A stretch of 64,000 nucleotides of DNA from assembly GCA_963555835.3 (NCBI GenBank), contig CAUVWZ020000002.1:1240001-1304000 (forward strand). The letters are read 5' to 3'. Positions within the stretch are counted from its first letter, which is position 1, and every line of letters starts with the position of its first letter. The position numbers were made by a program, and so were the translations under genes. A model generated the notes under the pieces. The model saw only the letters and a list, made by a program, of their open reading frames with translations, did no database searches and was not told the origin of the DNA. This DNA comes from JAPUME01 sp027294185 (lineage in GTDB: Bacteria > Acidobacteriota > Terriglobia > UBA7540 > JAPUME01). Below, piece by piece: positions 45,469 through 53,958 of this stretch.

Positions 45469-46752
45469 ATGGGCATTGCGAGCCGTATACGTTGGAAAAT
45501 TGGTGGTCTGCTATGTACTGTAGCGGTGGTGAACTTCTTTCAGCGCGTCAATATCTCGGTGGCAGGCGATTCCATCATGAAAGATTTTCATCTCACCCAG
45601 ACACAAATGGGAACTGTTTTCAGCGCATTTGTGCTCGGCTACACTCTCTTCCAGGTGCCGGGCGGGATGCTGGCCGACCGTTTTGGCCCAAGGAGAGTAC
45701 TGGGCTGCGCGATAGCCACATGGGGTATATTCACTTTTTTGTCCGGCATGATCGGGGGAATTTCCCTGCTGACCGGGCTCAGTGTTTTGAACGCCCTGAT
45801 TGCGCTTCGATTCCTATTTGGAATTTTTCAGGCGCCTATATTTCCCACGAGCACCCGCACAGTCACCAATTGGTTCCCATTAAGCGAACGAGCCCGTGCC
45901 AACGGATTGGCCCTTTCCGGCATTAGTATCGGTTCTTTTTTAGTGCCACCTCTCGTCTCTTGGATGATTCTTCGGTGGAGCTGGCAAAGTTCTTTTTACA
46001 TTGCCTCGGTGTCTTCGCTGCTCCTTGCCGTTGCCTGGGCGCTTTACGTACGGGACTACCCATCGCAACATCGGGGCGTGAATGCGGCTGAGCTGAATGC
46101 GATCCAGGCAGGCGCGGTGTTGCATTCCGAACTGACAAGCCGGCCGCCTTCGATTAAGTGCCAGCTGGCCAGCGGCAATTTGTGGCGATTGGTCGCCAGT
46201 TACGCTCTGAACGGATATGTGGGGTACGTTTTTGTCTTTTGGATTTTTTTGTACCTGAAACAGGTTCGCCATTTGGGTCAGGCAGAAAGCGTCTGGCTGA
46301 CTACGGTGGCCTGGATACTCGCCACCCTGACCACGTTAGGGGGTGGCTATCTCTCGGACCGACTCATTAAAACGGGATTGGGAATAGATTGGGGGAGACG
46401 AATCGTCCCGATGGGGTGCCAAGTGGGTGCAGCTATCTTTCTAACTATCGGGGCACGCGTTGAAAACCCATACTTGGCAGCTGGCATTCTGGCCGTATGT
46501 ACCGGCCTCATCCTGGGGGTAGAAGGCCCCTATTGGGCCAGCGCCAACCAAATATCCGGAAGAAAGGCCGGATTCATCGGCGGCCTTATGAACACTGGCA
46601 GCAACCTCGGTGGAGTGATTTCGCCCACGCTCACCCCTTTCATTGCGCAGCGTTTCGGGTGGGTCCATGCATTGGATTTCGCCAGCGTGGTTGCGCTTGG
46701 GGCCGCGGCCCTTTGGTTGTGGATCTCGCCATCGAAGAAAATCGAAGGGTAA
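45469..46752 (+). CDS. MFS transporter, anion:cation symporter (ACS) type
   Basis: Twelve-helix transporter of 427 aa. The N-terminal half has NFFQRVNISVAGDSIMKDF and the MFS loop motif GGMLADRFGPRRVLG between helices 2 and 3, as in hexuronate/glucarate/tricarboxylate symporters. The C-terminal half repeats it weakly (GGYLSDRLIKTGLG). Likely imports an organic anion. No strong ribosome site precedes the ATG. It lies within the island, between kinase remnants, upstream of an aminotransferase. Confidence 0.88.
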   Translation: MGIASRIRWKIGGLLCTVAVVNFFQRVNISVAGDSIMKDFHLTQTQMGTVFSAFVLGYTLFQVPGGMLADRFGPRRVLGCAIATWGIFTFLSGMIGGISLLTGLSVLNALIALRFLFGIFQAPIFPTSTRTVTNWFPLSERARANGLALSGISIGSFLVPPLVSWMILRWSWQSSFYIASVSSLLLAVAWALYVRDYPSQHRGVNAAELNAIQAGAVLHSELTSRPPSIKCQLASGNLWRLVASYALNGYVGYVFVFWIFLYLKQVRHLGQAESVWLTTVAWILATLTTLGGGYLSDRLIKTGLGIDWGRRIVPMGCQVGAAIFLTIGARVENPYLAAGILAVCTGLILGVEGPYWASANQISGRKAGFIGGLMNTGSNLGGVISPTLTPFIAQRFGWVHALDFASVVALGAAALWLWISPSKKIEG

Positions 46753-46893
46753 CGTGAACAGGCTCCTTTCGCCCGACTGGTCCTTGTTGCAGCCAGAGCA
46801 TCACCATGTTGCCGGTCTGGACGACGCCGCCCCCTACGCCCCGCTAAGTGTCGCGGTTCAGCGGAAATGGGACAACTAGGCAAGCACATGCGC

Positions 46894-46944
46894 AACTGGC
46901 CTCCTTTCCAGGGCCTCCTGCGGCGGATGAAGTTTCCGCCCTAG
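46894..46944 (+). pseudogene. Ser/Thr kinase-TPR gene 3' remnant
   Basis: The frame reads FQGLLRRMKFPP followed by a stop, matching the last residues of the intact kinase-TPR protein (FQDLLRRMNFPE, stop at 38526) at both protein and DNA level. Only about 40 bp of clear similarity remain, so this is a scar rather than a gene. Confidence 0.5.
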
Positions 46945-47161
46945 TCTCGCCTGAGCTTCCTGCATCCTCCCACCTCAAGTCTGCGAGTCGGACGCCTCGC
47001 CCCCTCTGGTTGTGGCACGCGCCCGCCAAAGCATGCTTCCGCCTGGCTCCCCCTACCATCACCCCCAGGGAGATCGAGCATGTAGGGGCCTTGGTGGGTG
47101 CGCGCGGACACAACAAGTTTGGATCACAGGCGAAGGCGAGACGGGATAGATCGGGTGTGCG

Positions 47162-47190
47162 TTGACTTGGTCTCGTTTAGGAATTAATAT
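47162..47190 (+). promoter_or_regulatory. kinase-type promoter without kinase frame
   Basis: TTGACT (47162-47167), 17-bp spacer starting TGGTCT, TAATAT (47185-47190). Same GTTGACTTG start as the other copies; points at the aminotransferase gene 240 bp downstream. Confidence 0.5.
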
Positions 47191-47429
47191 CGTCGTCCCG
47201 GGACAGGAAATTTCGCCCAAGGTCAAATTCGGGAAAGCGAAAAAGCCTTCATAGGCGACGGTTTCTTAGACAGCCAGCTGGCGGCAGGAGTGGGAATCGT
47301 GCGACCGACTCACCGACCCGTTTTGGGGAAGGTTGGTTCTGAACGACGACCGGGGCAGTCCGTCTCCATTCCCGACAGTGTGATTTCCCGACGAAAATTC
47401 CCCCCTGCAGCCGCCTGAGGTGGATAGCC

Positions 47430-48776
47430 ATGACTGCGCAAGCAAAATCTGAACTCCTCGCCCGCGACCTCGACCATCTGATCCATCCATTACATAGCCC
47501 CGGAACTCACAAAGCCGGCCATGTCTGGGTTAGAGGCGAAGGAGCTGTTCTCACCGACGCTGATGGCAAACAATACATCGACGGCTTGTCCGGATTGTGG
47601 AATGTTTTGGCGGGTCATGGCCGCAGGGAGCTTGCTGAAGTAGCCGCGAAGCAGATGGAGACCCTGGGGTACTGCTCAGCGTACGCCGGCAGCTCGAATC
47701 CGCAGGCCATCGAACTGGCCGAAAAGCTGGCGACGCTGACTTATCCATCGATCAACCGTTTCTTCTTTACCAGCGGAGGTGGGGAAGCCAGTGAAACGAG
47801 CTTCAAGCTGGCACGGTCTTACTGGAAGCTCAAAGGGAAGCCAAGCAAAACGAAGGTGATTTCCTGCCAGTGGGGGTACCATGGCGTCACGCTAGCGGCC
47901 ATGAGCGCCACCGGCATTCGTAGCTATTGGCCCCTGTTTGAGCCCCGCGTGCCCGGATTCATTCATATTCCCTCAGCCTATCCGTATCGCTATGAAGCAC
48001 GCGAAGGGTCTAGCCAGGGCATTGCGGCAGCCAATGAACTCGAACAGGCGATCTTACGAGAAGGTCCCGAGACGGTCGCCATGTTTCTGGCAGAACCCGT
48101 GCAGGGGGCGGGCGGCGTCATCGTTCCCCGGGATGACTATTTCCCACGCATCCGCGAAATCTGTGACCAGTACGACGTACTGTTCGTGGCAGACGAGGTC
48201 ATCACCGGATTTGGACGGACGGGGAAGTGGTTTGCTTTGGAGCACTGGGGAGTTGAGCCGGATATGATGCAGTTTGCCAAGGCTATCACGTCGGGCTACT
48301 TTCCCTTGGGCGGAGTCGGGGTCAGCAACGAAATTGGCGAGGTTCTCGATCGCAGCAGTTCGCCTTGGATGCATGCCTATACCTACAGCGCCCATCCTGT
48401 CGGTTGCGCAGTTGCCCTCCGAAACATCCGTATCTTCCAGGACGAGGACTTCCCCAGCCAAGCTGCGGAAAAAGGGTCTTACTTGTTGCGAAGCCTTCAG
48501 GCCGCGCTAGCCGATCATCCGCACATCGGAGATGTCCGGGGCAAGGGCTTGATGTGTGCGGTAGAGCTGGTCACGGATAAGTCAACGAAGGCCGAATTTC
48601 CGCCCGAGGAAGAGATCGGCATCAAGGTCCACGCAGAAACACAGAAGAGGGGGCTGTTCAGCCGTCTGCGAGGAGATGTGTTCTGTCTCGCTCCTCCGGT
48701 CGTTACCACCCACAGACAGCTCGACCAGGTCGTCGGTATCCTGAAGTCTTCGGTCCAATCGGTGTTGGGGCAGTAG
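47430..48776 (+). CDS. class III PLP-dependent aminotransferase
   Basis: A 448-aa fold-type I omega-aminotransferase. It has the class III blocks LWNVLAGHGRRELAE, FFFTSGGGEASETSFKLAR, VLFVADEVITGFGRTGKWF (the PLP-ring Asp in ADEV) and the PLP lysine in MQFAKAITSGYFPLGG. Relatives transaminate putrescine, beta-alanine, taurine or 4-aminobutyrate with pyruvate or oxoglutarate. The MFS importer upstream could supply its substrate. Complete and apparently functional. Confidence 0.9.
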   Translation: MTAQAKSELLARDLDHLIHPLHSPGTHKAGHVWVRGEGAVLTDADGKQYIDGLSGLWNVLAGHGRRELAEVAAKQMETLGYCSAYAGSSNPQAIELAEKLATLTYPSINRFFFTSGGGEASETSFKLARSYWKLKGKPSKTKVISCQWGYHGVTLAAMSATGIRSYWPLFEPRVPGFIHIPSAYPYRYEAREGSSQGIAAANELEQAILREGPETVAMFLAEPVQGAGGVIVPRDDYFPRIREICDQYDVLFVADEVITGFGRTGKWFALEHWGVEPDMMQFAKAITSGYFPLGGVGVSNEIGEVLDRSSSPWMHAYTYSAHPVGCAVALRNIRIFQDEDFPSQAAEKGSYLLRSLQAALADHPHIGDVRGKGLMCAVELVTDKSTKAEFPPEEEIGIKVHAETQKRGLFSRLRGDVFCLAPPVVTTHRQLDQVVGILKSSVQSVLGQ

Positions 48777-49299
48777 AGCACCTAGTAGTATCACGTGGTA
48801 GCACTCTCACACCCACGTACAGCCTACTCAAGTATCCTAAGATCGCTTTCGCTCTTTGGAAGCTATTCAGGGAACACGCTGACCGACCGATTGAGAGTGG
48901 CGAAATCCATCGCCGCATAGCACTCTTCGAAAATAGATTCCTGGGCAGCAATGTTGATGAGACCGGCAACTCGGTTCGCCGGGAAATTTCCCGGTTCAAG
49001 GAAAATCACGAGCGTGTCGGAATGATGGACCGGCTTCTTCATGAGCTACTTACCCGCAACTGGTACACTTGGCCGCCGCAGCAAGAGGGTGATCCCACCC
49101 TCTCGCCAACGGTCCCGCAAAAATAAAGCAGAGCCGCAGCCTAGTCCCAATCCAAAATTGGGACAGGAATAGACCCTATACCCACCCCCCTGGCCCAGAA
49201 TTTGTCTCAACTTAGAACATGTGATTTGCAAACACTTTTGGCGCGGTTCGAAACTTGGCGCTATGCCCCGACTCCTCGCGGCACCTAGGAGTAGCTCGC
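48777..49299. other. gene-poor stretch with one doubtful small frame
   Basis: No recognised gene. A 59-codon minus-strand frame (48863-49042, starting MKKPVHHSDTLVIFLEPGNF) could be a small protein or a fragment, but I see no family and only a weak GGGTAAG upstream. The stretch separates the aminotransferase from a TonB receptor tail. Confidence 0.35.
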
Positions 49300-49563
49300 A
49301 TTGAAGCTCGCAAGTTGGGCCTGAGTTTTTCCACTCCACTTGCCGGCCCTTGCTTCGACGACGACCTGAATCAGCTCAGGTTGGGAAGCCTTTTTGTTGC
49401 AGACCTAACCTTCACCCGGCCGTTGGGTCGGATGGGGGAAGCTTTTTTCGCCGTGGAGAATCTATTCGACCGACGATACAGCGTACGAGCGACTCCGGTG
49501 GACCTTCTCGGCACCCCTCGAATTGTCCATGCAGGAATCAGATTCCGCATCTCCCCGAAATAA
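49300..49563 (+). pseudogene. TonB-dependent receptor, C-terminal remnant
   Basis: The last ~85 codons of an outer-membrane TonB-dependent receptor: strand-rich sequence with GEAFFAVENLFDRRYSVRAT, which is the conserved near-terminal block, and the ending GIRFRISPK. The plug domain and most of the barrel are missing, and no upstream piece is found. Convergent with the PQQ dehydrogenase, 11 bp apart. Confidence 0.7.
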
Positions 49564-49574
49564 TCCACAGAAGT

Positions 49575-51197
49575 TCAAAGTTTCGGTTCCTTCAGGCCGC
49601 CCTCCGGAAGCGAAAATACAATCAGGGCACTCCCGGAAGGAATCGCCACATACTGCCTGCCGTCCAAGGAATACGACATCGGGGAAGAATAGATGGGGGC
49701 ACCGGTCTGGAAGTGCCAAAGCTCTTTTCCCGTGCGCGCATCGACCGCCAGGATATAGCCCTCCATATCTCCGGCGAACACGAGTCCGCCCGCTGTGGAG
49801 AGCGTACCGGCCCAGGGGGCCGAGTAGTATTTGAATTCCCACTTGAGCTCGCCCGTGCGGGGGTCGAGAGCACGCAAGGCTCCCCATTGCTTTTCGTTGG
49901 CCGGAGGCTGAAAGGTGCTGCCGAAGAAAAAGACTCCCTCCCGGTAAGGTTGCGGTGAGTTGAAGTACAGGTCACACTGCTCTCGGGCCGCCAAGTAAAA
50001 CAGACCGGTCCCGGGGTTGTAAGAGGGGGACATCCAGTTTGTCGCCCCGGAAAGTCCGGGACAGACGTAATTTCCCTCCGGCGTGGGGGCACTGCCCGGA
50101 AGAACCACGGGCCGCCCCTCGGGACCGATTTCCTTCGCCCACGTCTGGCGGGCAAAAGCGGTTGCATGGAGGAATTCTCCGTTGGTGCGGTCGAGGACGT
50201 AGTAGAAGCCGTTCCGGTTGGCTTGCACAAGCAGCTTGCGCGGCCGCCCCTCGAACTCCAAATCGAGGAGGACGGGGATTTCCGTTGCGTCCCAGTCGTG
50301 CACGTCGTGGGGGGTAAACTGGAAATGCCATTTTAGTTTTCCCGTGTCGGCGTCCAGCGCAACCATGCAATTGGAATAGAGGTTGTCTCCTTCGCGCTCC
50401 TCGCCAAAAAGGCCCGGCCCGGGGTTGCCGATGCCCCAGTAGGTCAGGTTCAGCTCAGGATCGTAGGTGCCGGTCAGCCAAGCCGGCGCGCCGCCAGTTT
50501 TCCAGGAATCACCTTCCCAGGTTTCATGCCCGGGCTCACCCGGCCCGGGGATGGTGTAGAAGCGCCAGGCGCGCTTGCCCGTTTCCGCGTCATAGGCATC
50601 GATGAATCCGCGGACCCCGTACTCGCCTCCCGACGTCCCCACGATGATTTTGTCTTTGACGGCCAGGGGGGCAAGGGTGAAGGAATATCCCTCGCGATAG
50701 TCCGCCGCGACCACATCCCAGATGACGTTGCCCGTCTTCGCATCCAGGGCGACAAGATGCGAGTTCAGGGTTGCCATGAAGACCTTGTCACCGAGCACCG
50801 CAAAACCCCGATTGACCTTTCCGCAACAGTCGGGAAGCTGATCCGGCAGCGGGTGCCGATACCGCCAGATCATCCGCCCCGTGCGCGCATCCAGCGCGTA
50901 GGCCAGATTCTCTTGGCCGGTGACATACATGACGCCGTCAAAGACCAGCGGCGTGGTTTCGAACTTCCCCTTGGCCTCGCTCTGGAATACCCACTGCGCG
51001 GCCAGGCGCTCGACATTGGCCGTGTCAATCTGCTCCAAGCCGCTATGGCGCCGCCCCGCGTAGTCTCCCGAATAGGTCAGCCAGTTTTGCGGCTCTTTGG
51101 CCGCCTCTACCAGCCGCTGGAAGGTAACCTGCGCCTGCCCGAAGTCAGCATTTATGATTGCGACAGCAAAAACGAGTAAGATTCGGTACCTTTTCAT
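49575..51197 (-). CDS. PQQ-dependent alcohol dehydrogenase, lanthanide-type signature
   Basis: Periplasmic quinoprotein of 540 aa with signal peptide (cleavage near GQAQ). The vicinal disulfide is Cys124-Cys125 (PDCCGKVNRG), and WGIGNPGPG supplies the PQQ/metal Asn. In TPHDVHDWDATE the catalytic Asp (301) is followed two residues later by a second Asp (303), the position that marks lanthanide-dependent enzymes such as XoxF; calcium enzymes have Ala or Ser there. Propeller tryptophan repeats run throughout. No C-terminal haem domain; a separate cytochrome c lies 49 bp upstream in the same operon. Confidence 0.88.
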   Translation of the reverse strand: MKRYRILLVFAVAIINADFGQAQVTFQRLVEAAKEPQNWLTYSGDYAGRRHSGLEQIDTANVERLAAQWVFQSEAKGKFETTPLVFDGVMYVTGQENLAYALDARTGRMIWRYRHPLPDQLPDCCGKVNRGFAVLGDKVFMATLNSHLVALDAKTGNVIWDVVAADYREGYSFTLAPLAVKDKIIVGTSGGEYGVRGFIDAYDAETGKRAWRFYTIPGPGEPGHETWEGDSWKTGGAPAWLTGTYDPELNLTYWGIGNPGPGLFGEEREGDNLYSNCMVALDADTGKLKWHFQFTPHDVHDWDATEIPVLLDLEFEGRPRKLLVQANRNGFYYVLDRTNGEFLHATAFARQTWAKEIGPEGRPVVLPGSAPTPEGNYVCPGLSGATNWMSPSYNPGTGLFYLAAREQCDLYFNSPQPYREGVFFFGSTFQPPANEKQWGALRALDPRTGELKWEFKYYSAPWAGTLSTAGGLVFAGDMEGYILAVDARTGKELWHFQTGAPIYSSPMSYSLDGRQYVAIPSGSALIVFSLPEGGLKEPKL

Positions 51198-51246
51198 TGG
51201 CGTTCCTTGGCGTGAAATTTTCCCCTTTTACGGGGTGGAGCATTCT

Positions 51247-52092
51247 CTACTTCCCGCGAAGACCGTCCAGGTAAGCGACCACATCTTTGAGGTCCTGATC
51301 GCTCAACATCTTCCGGTCGTAAGCGGGCATCAAAGAATACGACTCGGAAATGACTTCTTCGAGGTCCCTCTTTAGAAACAGATGAAGCTGCTCGTCGGCG
51401 GACATCAGCTGAAGAGAGAAGGTATCTTCATTTTTCCGCACGCCGGTGATCCGTTTGCCGTCACGGGTGACCACAGAAACCGTCTGATACTGTCGGGGAA
51501 ACTTCTTCCCCGGCTCGCGAATGGATTCGGCCAGGTAATCGCTGGAGCGGGTACTCCCAACCCGGGAAAGATCGGGGCCGAATCGACCCCCTTTGCCCCG
51601 GACCATGTGGCACTGGGAGCAATTGCTCTTAACAAAGAAAATCTTCTCACCCGCTTCGCGGTCTCCCGACACCGGGGGGAGAGAACCCGCACCCAGGGTG
51701 CGGAGAAAACTAACGATCATCCAAATCTCTCGATCGTTGTCTCCGAACAAATAGGAGGGCATCTCCGTGCCCGGCACCCCTTGTTCGACCGTGCGGAAAA
51801 GCGCCGCGTCGCTGTCGCCGTGCTCCCATCGGCCCAGAGTCAAATCCGGGCCGCGGCCCCCTCCCTGCCCGTCGACCCCGTGACAGACGCTGCACACCAT
51901 TCGGAACACGGACCGGCCTTGAATGACCGCTCCGGGATCACCGGCAAACGGGTTTTGGACCTCTTCCCCCTGAGCACGCACAACCGGACCCTGCGCTATC
52001 CCGCCCGTTGCCAGACAAACCAGATGGGCCGATAGCAACAGAAGAAGCGGCTTTCTTGCTCGTAGGTGGAAAAATATTTTTCTAGGTGACAA
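51247..52092 (-). CDS. dihaem c-type cytochrome (PQQ dehydrogenase partner)
   Basis: A 281-aa exported cytochrome with two haem sites: CSVCH at 67-71 and CSQCH at 158-162, with axial-Met candidates in TEMPSYLFG and SLMPAYDRKML. A signal peptide spans about residues 14-34. It lies 49 bp before the quinoprotein dehydrogenase on the same strand, so it is likely its electron acceptor in the periplasm. The second half resembles the haem domain found in some PVC/Acidobacteria oxidoreductases. Confidence 0.88.
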   Translation of the reverse strand: MSPRKIFFHLRARKPLLLLLSAHLVCLATGGIAQGPVVRAQGEEVQNPFAGDPGAVIQGRSVFRMVCSVCHGVDGQGGGRGPDLTLGRWEHGDSDAALFRTVEQGVPGTEMPSYLFGDNDREIWMIVSFLRTLGAGSLPPVSGDREAGEKIFFVKSNCSQCHMVRGKGGRFGPDLSRVGSTRSSDYLAESIREPGKKFPRQYQTVSVVTRDGKRITGVRKNEDTFSLQLMSADEQLHLFLKRDLEEVISESYSLMPAYDRKMLSDQDLKDVVAYLDGLRGK

Positions 52093-52442
52093 TATCTCCT
52101 ACCCATAGGGTCACGGGGCGCGCAACCATCGTGCTTTTGGCGATGGTGGGCGATTCGTCCCTGGTAGATCATTCAGCGTGAGGAATGGAGCGCGACTACG
52201 ATTACCACGATATATTATTCCGGAATTAACTTTTTGGCTCCCGGCGGTTGCGAGTATACACCCGATTGCTTCCAGTCGAGCCCTTCGGGCACGGTTTTTC
52301 TCCCAGAGGCTCCCATCGGCTCCCAACCGCCCTTCCACGGGTCCCCAAAACCCATCGCCTCGGCTTTCAGAACCAGCTTTTTCAGACACCCCTCCATTCC
52401 CGGGGGATATCGGAATCATTTTCTTGGGTGCCGCAGGCTAGG
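52093..52442. other. intergenic region, no gene seen
   Basis: A 350-bp gap between the cytochrome and the IS1380 remnant. Overlapping frames on both strands are proline-rich and match nothing recognisable. The promoter of the PQQ operon should lie near 52100-52200 on the minus strand. Confidence 0.4.
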
Positions 52443-53172
52443 CTATCCCGACGGAAGCGACAGCCCATTTATCCGCCCCAGCATGCTGGCAAACAGCCGC
52501 CGAGTCAGATGGCTCTCTGCCAGCAATAGCCAATAGTAGCGGGCATGCTTAATCAGGCGTCCTCCGGTTTTCACCAACCGCTGCTGCAAGCTCGTCAGGG
52601 ACCAGTTCCCGATTCTCTGTGGCAGCACCAGTCGCCGCCAAAGATTTCCCAGATTATAGGCAATGATGGTGAGCTACAGCCGGACCTCGTTTGACCGGAA
52701 CCGGTGACAACTGAGCCGCGTCATCTTCACCGCCTGCTTGCCTTCCTTCTTTGATCCACTGCTCTGCTGTCCCTCGCTTATTATAGAACCGCACCACCGC
52801 TCGACTCGGAAGCGTCAGATTCGTCACAATGAACCCCACTCGCGGGAACAACTCTCCCTGGTGATGTTCCACCTTCGCCACCACCCTTCGGGCCGTCTTC
52901 CATCCGGCTGCCTGGTACAGAAATCCCTTGTATTCCACCAAGGGCTTTTTGCTGGGCCTTCCCACCGGGCGCGGCACCAGTTCGGCAATATCTCGTTCCA
53001 GGTTGTCGTTAGAAGGAATGCGAATGGCGTACTTCACGCCCCGCTCCTCCAGCGCCTCATAGATCTCCGGTTTGGCGAAGGCGGCGTCGGCACGAAACAC
53101 CACCTCCTTGCCCAGCGTCTGCTGCCGCTCGATCTCCGGCAGGAGAAGTTCTTCCCAGTCCTCGGCACTGTG
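52443..53172 (-). pseudogene. IS1380-family transposase, 5'-truncated with frameshift
   Basis: Encodes the C-terminal half of an IS1380 (DDE_Tnp_1-type) transposase: VVFRADAAFAKPEIYEALEE, RGVKYAIRIPSND, FYNKRGTAEQWIKEG, then in another frame KQAVKMTRLSCHRFRSNEV, a TAG at 52674-52676, and IIAYNLGNLWRRLVLPQRIG to the natural end. So it has one frameshift (about 52733), one nonsense codon and a missing N-terminus. The truncation point lies about 20 bp from the start of 305-bp repeat copy 2. Confidence 0.85.
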
Positions 53173-53194
53173 TCAATTCTGTAGGGGATGTGGG

Positions 53195-53500
53195 AAAGAA
53201 TGACAAGAAGTGAGCTCAAGTTGCATCGGCACAACTACTTGAATTGAATTTGACCATTGGCAACTTGCACCAACTTGCACCCTGTATCATACACTTACCC
53301 CGGCTAGCATGGCAGGGTTACGTCACAAACCACGTCACAAATTTCCCCGAAGAAGTTTAGGCTTCCGTCCTCTAGGAGTCCCACCTTTACTAAGATGGGT
53401 TATCCCCCACTGTGTTTGAAAAATTTGGAAATTCAGGCTGCGCCAACCTAAGCAAAAGGGGGGCCCATTGCTCTGGAGCCTCCTTTTTTGGGGAGTGGGG
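53195..53500 (+). repeat. 305-bp repeat, copy 2
   Basis: Nearly identical to 44886-45190, same orientation, including both tandem short repeats and the terminator-like hairpin. It lacks the tRNA fragment. Like copy 1 it is followed, after a less conserved ~40 bp, by a kinase-type promoter and kinase 5' fragment. A third, much weaker echo (GAAGTTT..GCTTCC.TCCT...GGAGTCCCA, about 26 of 32 matching) is at 57170-57201. Confidence 0.85.
53454..53489 (+). terminator. terminator-like hairpin in repeat copy 2
   Basis: AAAAGGGGGGGCCC and GGAGCCTCCTTTTTT form an imperfect stem followed by Ts, equivalent to 45145-45180. Confidence 0.5.
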
Positions 53501-53541
53501 AGTGGGGCGAAATCGGGTGCTCTGATTTCTGTTGGGGCTCG

Positions 53542-53570
53542 TTGACTTGCCTCCCAGGGCGAACTAGCAT
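53542..53570 (+). promoter_or_regulatory. kinase-type promoter, copy 4
   Basis: TTGACT, a 17-bp spacer beginning TGCCTC, then TAGCAT. The usual leader and first codons of the kinase are deleted behind it. Confidence 0.5.
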
Positions 53571-53577
53571 ATCCTCA

Positions 53578-53734
53578 ATTGTCGAGAAACTAGGTTGCGG
53601 AGGTATGGTTGTGGCTATAAGGCCGAAGACACTACTCTCGGTCGTCACGTTGCCCTGAAGTTCTTACCTGAACAACTCTCTGCAGACCGTCAGGCCCTGG
53701 GGCGATTTGAGAGAGAAGCCCGCGCGTCCTCGGC
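53578..53734 (+). pseudogene. Ser/Thr kinase 5' fragment, copy 3
   Basis: Matches the kinase from IVEKLGGGGM to EREARA (first ~10 codons lost), with one base deleted in the GMGVVYK segment that shifts the frame, then ALKFLPEQLSADRQALGRF. Breaks off just after the EAR codons, close to where copy 1 also breaks, and joins a CNNM fragment on the opposite strand. Confidence 0.8.
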
Positions 53735-53958
53735 AATCCAGCCGAGCAGCAGTCTGGTGATCGTGATCCTGAGTTGAGTGCCGGAAAATAGGAGACCCGG
53801 GTTGGCGAGTGTCTTTTGGATCAGCGCAGCCCGGAGCTGCCTTCCTAAACCAGTTGCTTGACAAGGGCGCGACGAATCTAGGGCAGGGCATACTCGGCGG
53901 CTACAAAGAACGCGCTCAGGGCAACGAGTCCCAGGACCGCCGCGATGTTAAGAAGGAT
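53735..53958 (-). pseudogene. CNNM/hemolysin C-type transporter N-terminal remnant
   Basis: The minus strand reads LLNIAAVLGLVALSAFFVAAEYALP, then a stop where family members have Lys, IRRALVKQLV, another stop, EGSSG, and after a frame change LANPGLLFSGTQLRITITRLLLGWIAED. This is the DUF21 (CNNM) membrane domain of CorC/HlyC-type Mg2+/Co2+ transporters, with two stop codons and a frameshift. Its break overlaps the kinase fragment through shared bases around TCCTCGGCAATCCA. Confidence 0.75.

Larger units (their letters stand above)
46753..47429. other. 677-bp non-coding stretch with kinase 3' remnant
   Basis: Contains the kinase 3' scar at about 46894-46944 and a kinase-type promoter at 47162-47190. 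Otherwise only unrecognisable short frames. The 240 bp between that promoter and the aminotransferase start has no visible regulatory fold. Confidence 0.45.
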
